Shown: in pieces, positions 1 to 11,068 of the stretch
How positions within the stretch are numbered: the first letter of the stretch is position 1
How the letters are laid out: the number at the start of each line of letters is the position of its first letter
NCBI GenBank assembly: GCA_034620365.1
Contig: JAQGEQ010000019.1
Span: 1-64,000 of the forward strand
Direction: 5' to 3'
Source of the DNA: Pegea sp. RAD2-039
Lineage: Eukaryota; Chordata; Thaliacea; Salpida; Salpidae
DNA length: 64,000 bases
Position numbers and translations under genes: made by a program
Notes under the pieces: generated by a model
Seen by the model: the letters and a program-made list of their open reading frames with translations, nothing else
Database searches by the model: none
Told to the model about the DNA's origin: nothing

Positions 1-2300
1 TTTAATAGAAAAATATCAATTATTTTGGTTTTTCAAATATTCCAAACTTAATTGCAGTAGTTTATAATAAGAACTTCTAAATTTAATAACTTGATAGATA
101 CAGCAAATTCTATGAATAAAACAAATTTAACATTTGAAATTTTACATGATTAAAATTTAGAAAAAAAAACTTTAAATATTCTAAGCTTTGATTTTACCAC
201 TAATAAAATAATTTATAATAACAATATCAGCATCTATATTTATAAAAATAAATACCTTAAACTCTAATTAACAACTTATTTAATTTTGCAAAAAAAAACA
301 ATGATAAAAGTTACAGAAAATCTTCAAGAATTGCCGCTTTAAATCAGATTGAAGCAAAAATACAATTTTATTTAAGTCTTTTTTCGCCCAAAATATCAAG
401 CGTTTGAAATTGACAATGGAACTTCAGTCTACAAAACATACTCAAAAATTAAATTAAATATACTTTTTATTAAAAGGTTTTAACAATTATTTTAAATTGT
501 TTAAATAGTATTGTTAAGTTACAAAAATTATAAATAATCTCGTAAATTTAAAACAAAATTACTCGAGAAGCACGCAAAATTGGTAAAACTTGGAGAAATC
601 AAGCTAAGTAAGCCAACACAAGTTATTTAATTCTTATCTTATCGATTCTTTACAAAAATATGTAATTTTGTTTAAGTTATAAAACTTGTTTTAGGCTGTT
701 TTATAATATATATATATTCACTTCTAGATCTGGTATGCCGTCCTAATTTATAAAAGTTGTCTTTATTTTCAACGTGTTTCTTTGTTTTAGTCGTAAGTAG
801 CTCTGAATAACTAAGTGACTAACTGACTAACAGGACAGCTGCTTATTAAATAATTTGTTAAAGGATTAATGCTTATTAGATAAAAATCACGTACAGGCTA
901 AACAACATTTTTTAAAGTCTGCTCTCTGTAGAAAACATTACTGAAAGTAGTTAATCAAATGTATCCTTCTCAAAAGGTGTTATAAAAGAAGATATAATAA
1001 TATTATAAAAATGATGTAAGACTTGCTATTTATAAATCAGTATTGGTTCAGTAATTTTACATAACTGTACTTAGTTATAAGGTAAAGTCAATTTTAATAA
1101 ATTATTAATGTAAGTTAAAACTAAACCTGTATCTAATTTTTCACATTTCTTAAATTTGTAAACAAGTAATCAACAATATAAACAATTTGTTTACTATCAA
1201 AACTATTTTATATGAGTAAATGTATCGTTAGTGCAACATTATCTTCCAACTATAAGTGATAGATTCAAATCTACTTTATATTGACTGTTTTGTAAATGTT
1301 TTTAAGATGGTTTAGAAATAAGAGTTTTTTAGATTGTCGTAATTTATCCGTAGCAACTTTATAAAATACGTTTAGTTTTGTTATTATTTTATAATATTTT
1401 TTTGGTTTAATTTTTTTTTATTTGAAGAAAATATTAGCAATCAATGTAGTAGTAAAAGAATAAAATAATTTATCAACGGATATTTATATCTCTATTTAAC
1501 TTTAAATATATATTTTAGTTTATGGTAAAATGCTGAATTTCATTTTAAAGTTGAATAATTTTTTGAATTATTAATATTACTTTTATAATATTTATTTTTA
1601 ATTATTTTCTTTTGATTTAGTTATGTTTTTATTGTTGAAATTTTTCATAAGCAACAAGATTGTAGTTTTGTATAGATGTTTTATTTTTATATATTTTTGA
1701 ACATTATAATTATATAAATTCAGTTTCAATCTAATAATTCAATATAAATTCTTTTAATTTTAATAGAATATTTTTCTGAAAATTCTTTTATAGTTATTTT
1801 GAAATATTTATTTTATTAAAAGTAGAAAAATTGTGTTCTTAAATTTGTGTAAAAATAAAAAAAATACTTGACAATCTTATTAAGTATAATTCTTTTACTA
1901 AAAAAGTTTTCAAAAAATATTATGTCCTAGAATACTTTCAATTTCATTTAAAAGCCTTTATTAATCATTATAAGTGATTGTAATAATAGCTTTGCTTAAT
2001 TTTTTGGGCTATGATAATATAAGTCTGAAAACCACTATTTGTTTACAATTAAATTAAAGTTTGTTTACAATTTTGGCCCTATTAGAAAATCATTCAATGT
2101 TTACAAAGCTAGTAATAAGTTAGAATTGTAATTTAAATTTATATCTATAAATTTTATGAAAGTATTTATTAAGCTAATGTTTTATGATGAACGTTAAGCA
2201 TCAAACTCTATTAATATAGTAGAGTTTATAATTTCGATTATAGAATTAAGAAATTGAAAAGTAAGTAGTTGAAAGTAGTTTTGGGAATTATTAGTTTAAA
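1..2300. other. AT-rich intergenic region, no gene seen
   Basis: Very AT-rich sequence with homopolymer runs and no reading frame that resembles a known protein. It probably holds the promoter of the SIKE-like gene that starts at 2301, but I could not pick out a core promoter element. Confidence 0.6.
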
Positions 2301-4375
2301 ATGAATGTTTCTATTGAATCATTGCTTGAAGATGCAAAATGTTTGGTTGGAAGATTAAAGGTATTTAATAACTTTTTGTTTACTTATATATTTTTTATCA
2401 AATTATGTTTAAAATTGTGTAAAATTTCATAGTCTTAGACTAAATTGTTCAATTTTGAAAAAAAATTATTTTTATGATTTGTTTTGTTGATATAGTTATC
2501 AGTTTAGAATTATAGATTTTTATCAACATAATTTGTAAGAGCTTTTACTACAAATATTCACCAAAAAACTTTTGATGTAATTTTGTTTAGGATCATGATG
2601 CTGCGGCAGCTTCCTTGTCTCAGAAAACTGGAAATCTACAAAAAGATATTGAAGCTAGAAACACTTATCAGGAAAACTTGAAAGATTTCAATCAGGTTGC
2701 TGGTCATCAATTGAGGCCCAAGCTAGTGCTAGGTTGGTTTTAAAATGTTTCATATTCGTTTGGATATTTATTCTAGTTTTATTTTTTTTTTGTAAAACAT
2801 CAAATATCAGATTATATTTTGCAATTGAACTATTTTTAAATAGAAACCAATTAATTACTTGAGATATAAAAAATCACAAATTTGTTTGAATTAAAAAATC
2901 TTTTTAGCAACATTTATTTTATTGAACGCATGGCTGCAGATAACAAGTTAATAAAGTTTTTAATTAAAAACAGACTGAGCAAAAAGATAATAAAAAGGTC
3001 TTAAGTATCACAGTTTAACATAAAATAATGTAAAAAAGAAAATAAGAACACTACAGAGGCATTAGTAATTGTAAGTTTTATATCAAAAGTACAAAATAAG
3101 TGAAATTTTCTTAAATGATTCTTAGCTAAATAATAAATGATTTAATTATTTTTGTAAATTATTGAAGCTTTCAAAGATTATTTGGTTGTTTTAAAAGCTT
3201 TTATTATAAATATTCAAGTGTTATACTTTGAAAGTCTATTACTTTTCAAAGTTTTCTAAAAACTTTAAGTTGAAACAGATGTTGCAACTGTACTAAGTAG
3301 TCTGTTCTTACCACTAAAGCTTTTTGATAAGATATATAAAGGTCATTAACTCAAAAAATGGAGTTATTGAAGAAAATTGGCAATCGTGTAACTTTCAAAC
3401 TACCATCTCTAAGTTTTACATCGTCGAAACGATATTTATTAGCTCTAAATATATAGTTATATATTGTCTTCTCATATTATACGATTGTCAACGTAAAGTT
3501 CAACAGTGTCTTACCACTTTAGACGTGGTGTCATTAGCCGAGAAGTTTTCACAAGTTAAGGTTCCAAACCGAATCAACTATATCTTTACATGAGATTCGA
3601 AACCTATTTACAAACCCAACGTCTGTCAGACGAACTTCCTTCTACAGCAAACAACTGATGTTTTCATGTTAGGGATGCAACATGAAAATAACACCATACG
3701 GGCGCTTCAACATGAAAACGAAGAATTGAAACAGAGTTTAAGCGAACATCAGAACGCTTTGGAGTTAATCATGTCCAAGTACCGCCATCAGATGATTCAA
3801 TTTATCGACAGCAAAAAGTTAGAGAATAATTAGTTAAAATAAATAGGAGTCTTAACTATTATTAATAATTTCTGTAAATATTGATAAAAATGATTAGATT
3901 TGTTGTTAGTTTATATATATTAATATGCAAATTTTGTAGCTTTAACAACAGCTTCTATAGATGTTTCTCATACTCAGGTTTCTACAAGTCCTACCTTCAG
4001 CCCCTGATTCATCTGCTGATGAACAAAGCTCTGAAAATACCCAGATTTTAATGAATAAGGTAGCAGATAACTTATTTGAATAATTAATAACTCTTATTAC
4101 CAATTTCTTGCCATCAACAGATTCATGAGATGGCGGCTATCATGCAGACAGCTGCAAGTTTAGATGACGAGTCAGAACAAGCTCGTCAACAACATGTATC
4201 TCGTCTAGAAGCTGAAAATGAAGGATTGAGAAACCTCCTGTTGATTGCGGATGGACAATGCGGCTCTTTTTTCACAGCTGCTAATAAAGACATTTATGAT
4301 GCAGAACTTCTACAAACTTCTTCAGTTTCAGTTGGTGAAGTATCTAATGAAAGAAAAGAGGACACAAAGTCTTGA
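2301..4375 (+). CDS. FGFR1OP2: SIKE / FGF receptor 1 oncogene partner 2 family protein
   Basis: Five exons (2301-2360, 2591-2732, 3673-3817, 3978-4059, 4121-4375) join in phase to a protein of about 227 residues, close to human FGFR1OP2 (253) and SIKE1 (207). The family is recognised from the N-terminus ([20 protein letters not shown]), the central coiled coil with [18 protein letters not shown], and the C-terminal [11 protein letters not shown] followed by [12 protein letters not shown]. Family members are coiled-coil adaptors of STRIPAK (striatin-PP2A) complexes, and in vertebrates SIKE1 also restrains TBK1/IKK-epsilon. The start is the first ATG in frame with the conserved motif. Exon 4 is the least conserved and was placed by phase. 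Intron 2 (about 940 nt) holds a LINE fragment and a possible SINE. FGFR1OP2 and SIKE1 are vertebrate paralogues, so this is best read as their single ancestor-like copy. Confidence 0.88.
2929..3110 (-). mobile_element. LINE 3'-end fragment inside SIKE-like intron 2
   Basis: This stretch resembles 52160-52330 closely: a start like catggctg, then ataataaaaaggtcttaagtatca, then attagtaattgtaagttt and acaaaataagtgaa. It also resembles 7630-7745 more weakly. The other two copies lie at the 3' side of minus-strand LINE remains, so this is a 3'-end fragment of the same family. No coding part is attached. Confidence 0.6.
3470..3660 (-). repeat. Possible tRNA-derived SINE in SIKE-like intron 2
   Basis: This patch is clearly less AT-rich than the intron around it. 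On the minus strand it contains GGTTTCGAATCTC, which resembles a Pol III B box (GGTTCGANTCC) with one extra base. I see no second copy in the window and no clear A box, so the assignment is weak. A spurious 89-codon frame on the plus strand overlaps it. Confidence 0.25.
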
Positions 4376-5780
4376 TTATCTTCCGATTTTCTTCAACTTT
4401 TCTTTTTTATTGATAACTTTTCAAGAATAACTTTCATATTTATCAAGTAGAATTTGCTATTAATTTTTGTTGGCTATTCTCTTTGTGAGATTTTCTTCGT
4501 TTTTTACAACTAAATGGATATTATAAACTAAATTTTCTGTTGACATCACTAAAAGCAGTTTTAAAAAACTTTCAAATGCTCATCCATCCTTATTCAGAAT
4601 ATCTTTGTGTTTTTAGCAGTTTAGTTTTGAAACAAACTTTTGTTTGATTGAATTATTCTTTCATTCTCTAAATAATTTTATGTTTTTAGAAATATGTGTT
4701 TACATGGATGGTTAAGGTTTGTATTTTGATGTTATTACTCAAACAATTCGTTTACTAAAGTAATTCTCTGTCTTTAACAAGTAGCTATATATGATGCTTT
4801 TAGAATTTAGGGAATCTGTTCTCGCATAATTTAGTGGATTTTGTAATAGTTTATTTCTTCACAAATAAAACATACAAGATAAGTTCCTAGTGACCCAATT
4901 AAAAAGTAATATTTGATTTCAAATACTTATTATTAACTTTAAAATATTTTATATTCAATTCATATTTCCATTTCGTAACCAACAGCTCATATGATTTACA
5001 ATGATGCAACTTACTAATATCATAAGAATTAGTTATCATTTTTATAATATTATGTTTGGTTAATTTTTTAATTATTTTGAAATGTTTTGAACGTCAGATA
5101 AACAAATTAATAGAACGTCATAACTATATATAATATATATCAAAAGACATCCTTAATTTATTACAGTATTTATGTCCATACAATATTTATCACATATTGT
5201 TGATAAGCATGAATTATTTTATCTCTATGAATATTTATACAATTTATTAAAAAAAATCTGAGCGGTGAAAGCATAGATTTGATAATAAGTTAAATATAAT
5301 ATGTATATGATAATAAGTATATTATTATATACTATATATATATAGATAATAAGTAAATTATGATTTCAGTTAAATACTTACAAAGCTAGATTTTCACTTT
5401 TTTTCTAAATCTTAAAATAAAGAAACTTCAAAACTGTATTAATGAAAAGTAGAAAATATCACCAAAAATTCCCAATTGTTCATTTTAAACAACTTGATTA
5501 AACTGGTAGCTAAAACTAAACATTAAATAAGCAATCAGAAAAATTCTATAACTTTAAAAATGCTATGTAATCACATTTTATTCAAATAAAGTGTAAGCAT
5601 ATTTGTTTCTGTGAATCATTTTATGTTCGCCGGTCAAATTTTAAAGAAATCTTATTTTGAATATCAGTAGCGTTGTTTTAAATAAAGATACAGAAGTTTA
5701 ATGAAAAGTTATTAGGTTAATCGAACAAACTGACTTGTAAATATTCTCTGGTAAGCAAATTGAAACAAACCAAATTTGTC
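4376..5780. other. Intergenic, AT-rich, no gene seen
   Basis: The 3' flank of the SIKE-like gene followed by simple AT-rich sequence, including TATA-type runs near 5100-5350. A possible poly(A) signal lies at 4864-4869. Nothing with coding character was found. Confidence 0.55.
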
Positions 5781-5814
5781 TTGTGTTGGGCAACCGAAGG
5801 TGCATTAGAAACGC

Positions 5815-5855
5815 GAAACGTTATTGGTGGGGCTACACCAATACAGCGCCTACGT
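5815..5855. promoter_or_regulatory. Palindrome of two opposed CCAAT boxes upstream of CDCA3-like gene
   Basis: A perfect 7-bp inverted repeat, ATTGGTG (5823-5829) and CACCAAT (5836-5842), with a 6-nt loop, lies in a GC-richer patch (5785-5880). Each arm carries a CCAAT/ATTGG core, the NF-Y site common in cell-cycle promoters. Flanking AAACGT and ACGTTT could extend the stem across an asymmetric bulge. Its place upstream of a CDCA3-like gene fits a promoter, but this is inference from motif and position. Confidence 0.4.
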
Positions 5856-5959
5856 TTGTGTAAAGTGTAAGCTGTTCAAAGAGAAAATTAAGCCCCATTT
5901 TCGTATAAACATTTTATTTAATTTATTTCGAAAGAAACTATAAAAAACTGTAATTTTAT

Positions 5960-6236
5960 CATTTTATTTCAATAAATGCAAAGGAGGGTGCTTGAAGAGA
6001 CTAATATTTCCGCTAACACACATTCTTACAAATAATAACCATAAAGTTATAAATATATATACTATGTAGTATTATATACCTATTATATGTAATTAGGAAA
6101 CAAACATCGAAAAAAAATATATTTAACTAATCGATAACTATAGACTTAACGTTACATTTCAGTAGTCCCCGAACAATATAACAGTGGACAATTACATAGA
6201 ATGTCAATATACCAAAAACGAGAAAAAGTATTCAGA
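5960..6236 (-). mobile_element. LINE 3'-UTR fragment, reverse oriented
   Basis: Resembles 7905-8105, which lies directly downstream of the LINE ORF2 C-terminus on the minus strand. Shared blocks include gctaacacacattcttacaa, tttcagtagtcc, tataacagtg and aattacatagaatgt. The match runs through the first ATG of the CDCA3-like model. Confidence 0.6.
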
Positions 6237-7276
6237 ATAAAAAGTTACAAATATGATTTAATTTCAGCTGCTGAAGCAGTGATTCAAAAGCATTCTCTTG
6301 GTGGTTTGAACTCTTGTCTTGACCCTCGCTCACCAACCATTGATTTTATTAGAACTCCAATGAACATCAAACTAGAAGATAAAGGTAAACACCACTTTCG
6401 ATAAACTTTTTTTGCAAAAAAAAACAGTTATTTTTGTGTTTAAAATTGAGCAACTTTTTCGAGTTATTTTTCTATAAAAATCTATTAAATTATTATTTAA
6501 ATTTTTTGTATAATTTGTTGTCAAACTTAACTTTTTGTTAACAGAATCTATTATAGATAAAAATGATGAAGACACTTCTTCCTACAAACTCCAAAACAGT
6601 TTATTGGATGGATCAGGTGTAGATCGATTTTCATCATTTAAAGGTTATATAAAAGAGTTGGAAGACTCTAAAACAAGTACAAGTAGCGATGATAGCTCCA
6701 TCACAAACCTACCAGCTGATCTAAATGACAACGATTTAAAAGATTTACAAATTATATCAGAACCTGATCAAGAAGAAGAAACCAAAAGTTTGTTCTTCTA
6801 CTTTGTATAAAATCATCAATAAATCCAAATAATTTATTTTCCAGCTCAATTACAATCTGAACAATCTAAAACTGATGATTTGGTGATTTCCAAAAAGAAA
6901 CTAAACCTAAAACATCAAGTGTTTAATGATGAAAATTCAACTTTATCAGAAAAACAAACAAGCATCTTGCTACCTCAAAGAGCGAAAAGCAGTCCTTTAG
7001 GTTTGCGGTCGCCTCTGGCAACTATTGGACTTAGTAATTCACCATTAGTTGAAAAAGGCAAAAAGGTGACTTTGTGAATCAGCAAATATTTCAGTTGCAT
7101 AATTATCAATTGAATGAAATTTTATTAAATAATTTCTTCTAGAAATCCGCTAATAAACATTTCTAAAATACTTTTTTTAATTTTAGAAGGTTTCGAACTT
7201 TGATCCAGCTTTACGAAGACGGATCCAACCCCTACCAACCAGAAAACCTGGTTTCAACTTCCATCAAGAAAATTGA
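6201..7276 (+). CDS. CDCA3: CDCA3 / Tome-1-like cell-cycle protein
   Basis: Exons 6201-6384, 6545-6787, 6845-7065 and 7187-7276 join in phase to 245 residues (human CDCA3: 268). The key motif is CLDPRSPTIDFIRTPM near residue 41, matching the repeated DPRSPT..I.RTPM motif of CDCA3. A second conserved patch, LRSPLATIGLSNSPL, lies in the third exon. CDCA3 is known as trigger of mitotic entry 1, an F-box-like SCF component degraded by APC/C. Most of the rest is acidic or Ser/Thr-rich and poorly conserved, and no clear KEN box is visible. The first 10-12 residues lie in sequence resembling a LINE 3' UTR. A splice acceptor at 6261-6267 offers an alternative in which the true first exon lies upstream. 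A poly(A) signal follows at 7429-7434. Confidence 0.7.
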
Positions 7277-7428
7277 AATTGTTTGAATCACTTCTTCCTT
7301 TTGTTGTTTAACTATTTTTGTTGTTGGCAATTTTACTTTCAGAGTTAGCAATTGTAAATAGATAACCAATTACAAGCTTCAAAGTAACTCTCAACTAATT
7401 TTTGTTTCTTTAAATTTCGAATTTTGTG

Positions 7429-7434
7429 AATAAA
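7429..7434 (+). promoter_or_regulatory. Poly(A) signal AATAAA of CDCA3-like gene
   Basis: Canonical AATAAA about 150 nt after the stop codon of the CDCA3-like gene, on the correct strand. Confidence 0.5.
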
Positions 7435-7619
7435 CATTGACCCGAATTTTCACGTTTGTATTTTGTCACTTATAAAAATTTTCATAAATAATTGTCTCAA
7501 ATCGACTCTTGTTGAAGCATTTTTACATTTTTTAACTTCAGCCTTACAAAATGTATTTCTAAGAAAAACAAGTAATTGCAAATGACAAATTATATTATTA
7601 TTACAGCAAACACAAAACG

Positions 7620-9870
7620 ATATGACTTCAGAAAGATAATAAAAAAAGGGTTAAGGCAACACAGTTTAACATAAATATTTGTAGAAAAAGAAGAAACACT
7701 GCGCAGGTCTATGGTTTAAATCAAAATAAGTGAAGAAACCGGAAGTATTATATTCCACTTATTGACAGAATTACTTAAATCCTATTTCTATAACATAAAG
7801 TTTAATATTTGGTGTAGCGATGGAGCCAAGAAGAAGATTTCACACCGTGGTTACTTTATTGAAAAAGTTGTCACACCACTGGGTGTTATTGAAGTTATTT
7901 GTTTAGTACAATGAACGCGAGGGAGGGCGCCTGAAAAGAGCATCTCCTGCTAACACACATTCTTACAAATAATACCTGTTAACTTAAAAATATAGAAAGA
8001 AAAAAATTTAACACATGGCATTTCAGTAGTCCTCAAAGCATATAACAGTGAGCAATTACATAGAATGTTAATAATATAAAAAAGAGAAAGAATCACAGTT
8101 TAGAAATGGCAATGTTATAACGGTTTAACTTCTACTTGAACAATGTGAAAGATTCTGACATGACAATTTCTGATTGCAGCTGGTTCCAGGTACTAATTGT
8201 TCGGTTTGAGAAAAAATTTGCTCTGATTAGCGTACCAGGTGATATGAGCTTATTAAGATGTAATGTGTGTTGTCTGAGTTGATATAACTTATAGAGGTGT
8301 TGTCATCAACCAGACTCACAAAGTGCTTCTACCCGGGTTTTTATTGACTATTTCTTGTCGTTTTTATTGGATGTGAAACTGGATCAAAATCTGTGTATGT
8401 CTGTAGAGATGATTAGTAGCTACTTTATTTCCTGAGGAACAGCTACTGGTGGAGACAGGAAAACAGCTGATCACTGGAGGACTTTTGTGAAAGGAACCTA
8501 AATTTATAATCAGAAATTAAGTTGTTGGGAAGTGAAATTCAACTTAAAAACTCTCTTATTCAAATAGAATATTAAAATCTTGCCTTAAGCTTGTGATTTA
8601 TGATGCCAACAAATGCTTTCTTACTAGGTAAGATAAGATTGGATCAATATAAATTAGAAATAGATTTCTTGTAAACTATACAAAGATCTCTGTACAGAGA
8701 TTTTATGGAAGGGTCTGCTTCAGTTGGTTTATATAGGAGGTTTTTTAAATGTTGCAAATTCCTTGAATATTTGGGCAGTTGTGGTTTTTTGTTGACTCGA
8801 TAAAAAGGTACCAATTTCTTAATTGATTCTTTAACGATGTTAGCAAACTGTAAGTAAATAGTATTGATTTCTTCGGAAGAGTCGAAAACAAAAATCCAGT
8901 CAACACCCGACAGAAACTTATTAATACCATTATAATTTCTTCGATGAAAATCCCTTTTACGTGGAGTTATAATGTTCATGGAAAAAGGTTTGATGGAGCT
9001 TGAATTCGATCATATTGTGATCGCATGTTAGAGTAAAAAGTTTTTTTTTGATCAACGTGGATAATGTTCTCAAGGTTTGATGTGATAAGAAACTTCAAAG
9101 TATTATCACTAACTTGGGGTGGAAAAGTAACCATCTGAGATAGGTTTCACTCAGTCTGTCACAACGCAAAACACAAAAAATATTACCGTCAACCAGAAAA
9201 AATCAGGATATAACGGTTTCAACCAAGTTTCAGTAATACAAATAAATTTGAAATGTTGAATGTGCAAAAGAGCTTTCAACTGGAAAGTTTTGTTAATAAT
9301 CGACCGCGCATTGAGGAACATACCTAATATGTAATAAAAGAATTGTCTTTTTGACGCTTGTTAGATTTGATGATAGACTTCGGTAAGTTTGTATATTAGT
9401 CTGGAAGGATGGTATTCACAACTGTGTGCGGAGAGGATGTGAAAAAAACAGATGTGCGACCAGTGGTTATTTGCCACTTCCATTTTCTGAAAAAAAACCT
9501 TGACAATTCTCAAGAAATCAGTTGGTTGTTCCTTCTTATTTCGGTTATACGCCTTTTTTAGAAGACGCTTATTTTCTAAGCGATCATCTTTACACATATC
9601 ATGCGCTACTCTAATGCGTTAGAATTTTTTGTCAAGTCTTAGCTTATACAGCTTAGCAAGAAACTTTCATTTGTCCCAACTTTCCTGAAAGGATACTTTT
9701 TTAATGGTCTTTGTTGACCTGATGTCTTTGCTCCAAGTCTGGCTATTGCTACCTTTGGAACGTCGACGTGACCGAGGCCCATGTGACATGTTTCTTTGAA
9801 GAGGCATCTATTCTTTGAAGTTAATCCATTGATTTGGACAAGCTAGAAATCTCCCCATTGATTCTGGCAA
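7620..9870 (-). mobile_element. Decayed CR1/jockey-like LINE retrotransposon, internally deleted
   Basis: Read on the minus strand, the order is that of a LINE. An ORF1-like basic segment (9600-9361) contains RVAHDMCKDDRLENKRLLKKA. The endonuclease start at about 9323-9205 reads LNARSIINK, then FICITETWLKP. The endonuclease-RT linker (8979-8644) contains INKFLSGVDWIFVF. The ORF2 C-terminus (about 8290-8100) contains FFSNRTISTWNQL and SFTLFK. The 3' UTR is 8095-7620. Most of the endonuclease and the whole reverse transcriptase are missing, and frames are broken by stops and shifts, so the element is dead. No host gene overlaps it. Confidence 0.8.
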
Positions 9871-11068
9871 ATTTTGAAATTTAAATTTCAAATTTGAGTT
9901 TGGCCAATTCAGCGTTTAGGTTTGCTCATGTCGGATAACATATTTTAATCAAAATTGAAGAAAGTACAAGGAGTAGGAACAACTTTAAATATTATAATAA
10001 CTTTCTTTTGTTTAATGCTTCAGAATTTATTTTGCATACTTACGTATTTACTCTTGTCAAGTTTTGTTTATTTATGAAAACTTTGTTTACTTTTATGAAA
10101 TGAATATTTCATTTTTTGGGCGAATTAGTTTCCAAGCCATACCAACGTTTTCATAAGATAAATGTTTTTATGTAACATTTGGATTACGTGTTTTGATAGC
10201 TCATATTTTTTTATGAAAGTAAACAACATTATTAAGACAAGGTTTGCCATATGATGCTATAAACAGACAACTCTTCACACTTTTGAACACTAATGTAAAA
10301 GGATTTCGGTTGTTGTTGTTGGTCAAGGAGTTGTTATAGGTCAAAGGCATGAACTTGGCTGTGTAAACTTTCCATTAAACTCTGTTCTTTATATGCTTGT
10401 GTGCTGTCATATATCTTTGCAATTACGAAATGAATTTTATCACGATGCTAGTAAAACTGTTTGTCTTTATATAGTCATGTATTTAATATTATTATCAAAA
10501 CAATCTTACATTGAAGTTTATCATATCTACTCAGATATCTTTTGATTTATATTTTTTATGTAGTGGTTTAAGATATTTAAGTGAGTTTGTATTAAGGCGT
10601 AAATATGAATAGTGATTAAAGAAAATGATACAAGTTGTTTGGTTAATTCCATGTTAGTGAGTTTTGAGAATATTTTTTTGTATTTAGATTGTTTATTTTT
10701 TCATAAAAAATATTTCATTAATGTTTGAAGTTATGATTACATTTTTCTGTTTAATTTTTTAGTATAAAACTGAAAAATAGTTATTTTAGTGTTGGTTACT
10801 TTTTATTGTGATATAAAAATGGCAACAAATTAAAAAATATCACTCAAGTTAAGTTGGTATATAAAGTATTATTACATTAAATGAAAATTACATTGAATTG
10901 ACTAAAACCTATAGAAAAGTATCTATAAAATCATATTATACAAATTGTTGGTAACTGATTGACATATTTTGTATAAGTTTTGTAAAAATATAACAAGATT
11001 TATATTTCAGATTAGTTTATATAATTTATTGCAGTTTTTATTTTTGTAATTATATTTGAAATGATAAA
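9871..11068. other. Intergenic between LINE relic and CEP170-like gene
   Basis: AT-rich sequence with no coding character. The promoter of the CEP170-like gene should lie at its right end, but no specific element was recognised. Confidence 0.5.

Noticed and set aside
3324..3593. 89-codon plus-strand frame in the SIKE-like intron 2
   Set aside because: No recognisable protein. It overlaps a possible minus-strand SINE and lies between two well-supported exons of another gene.
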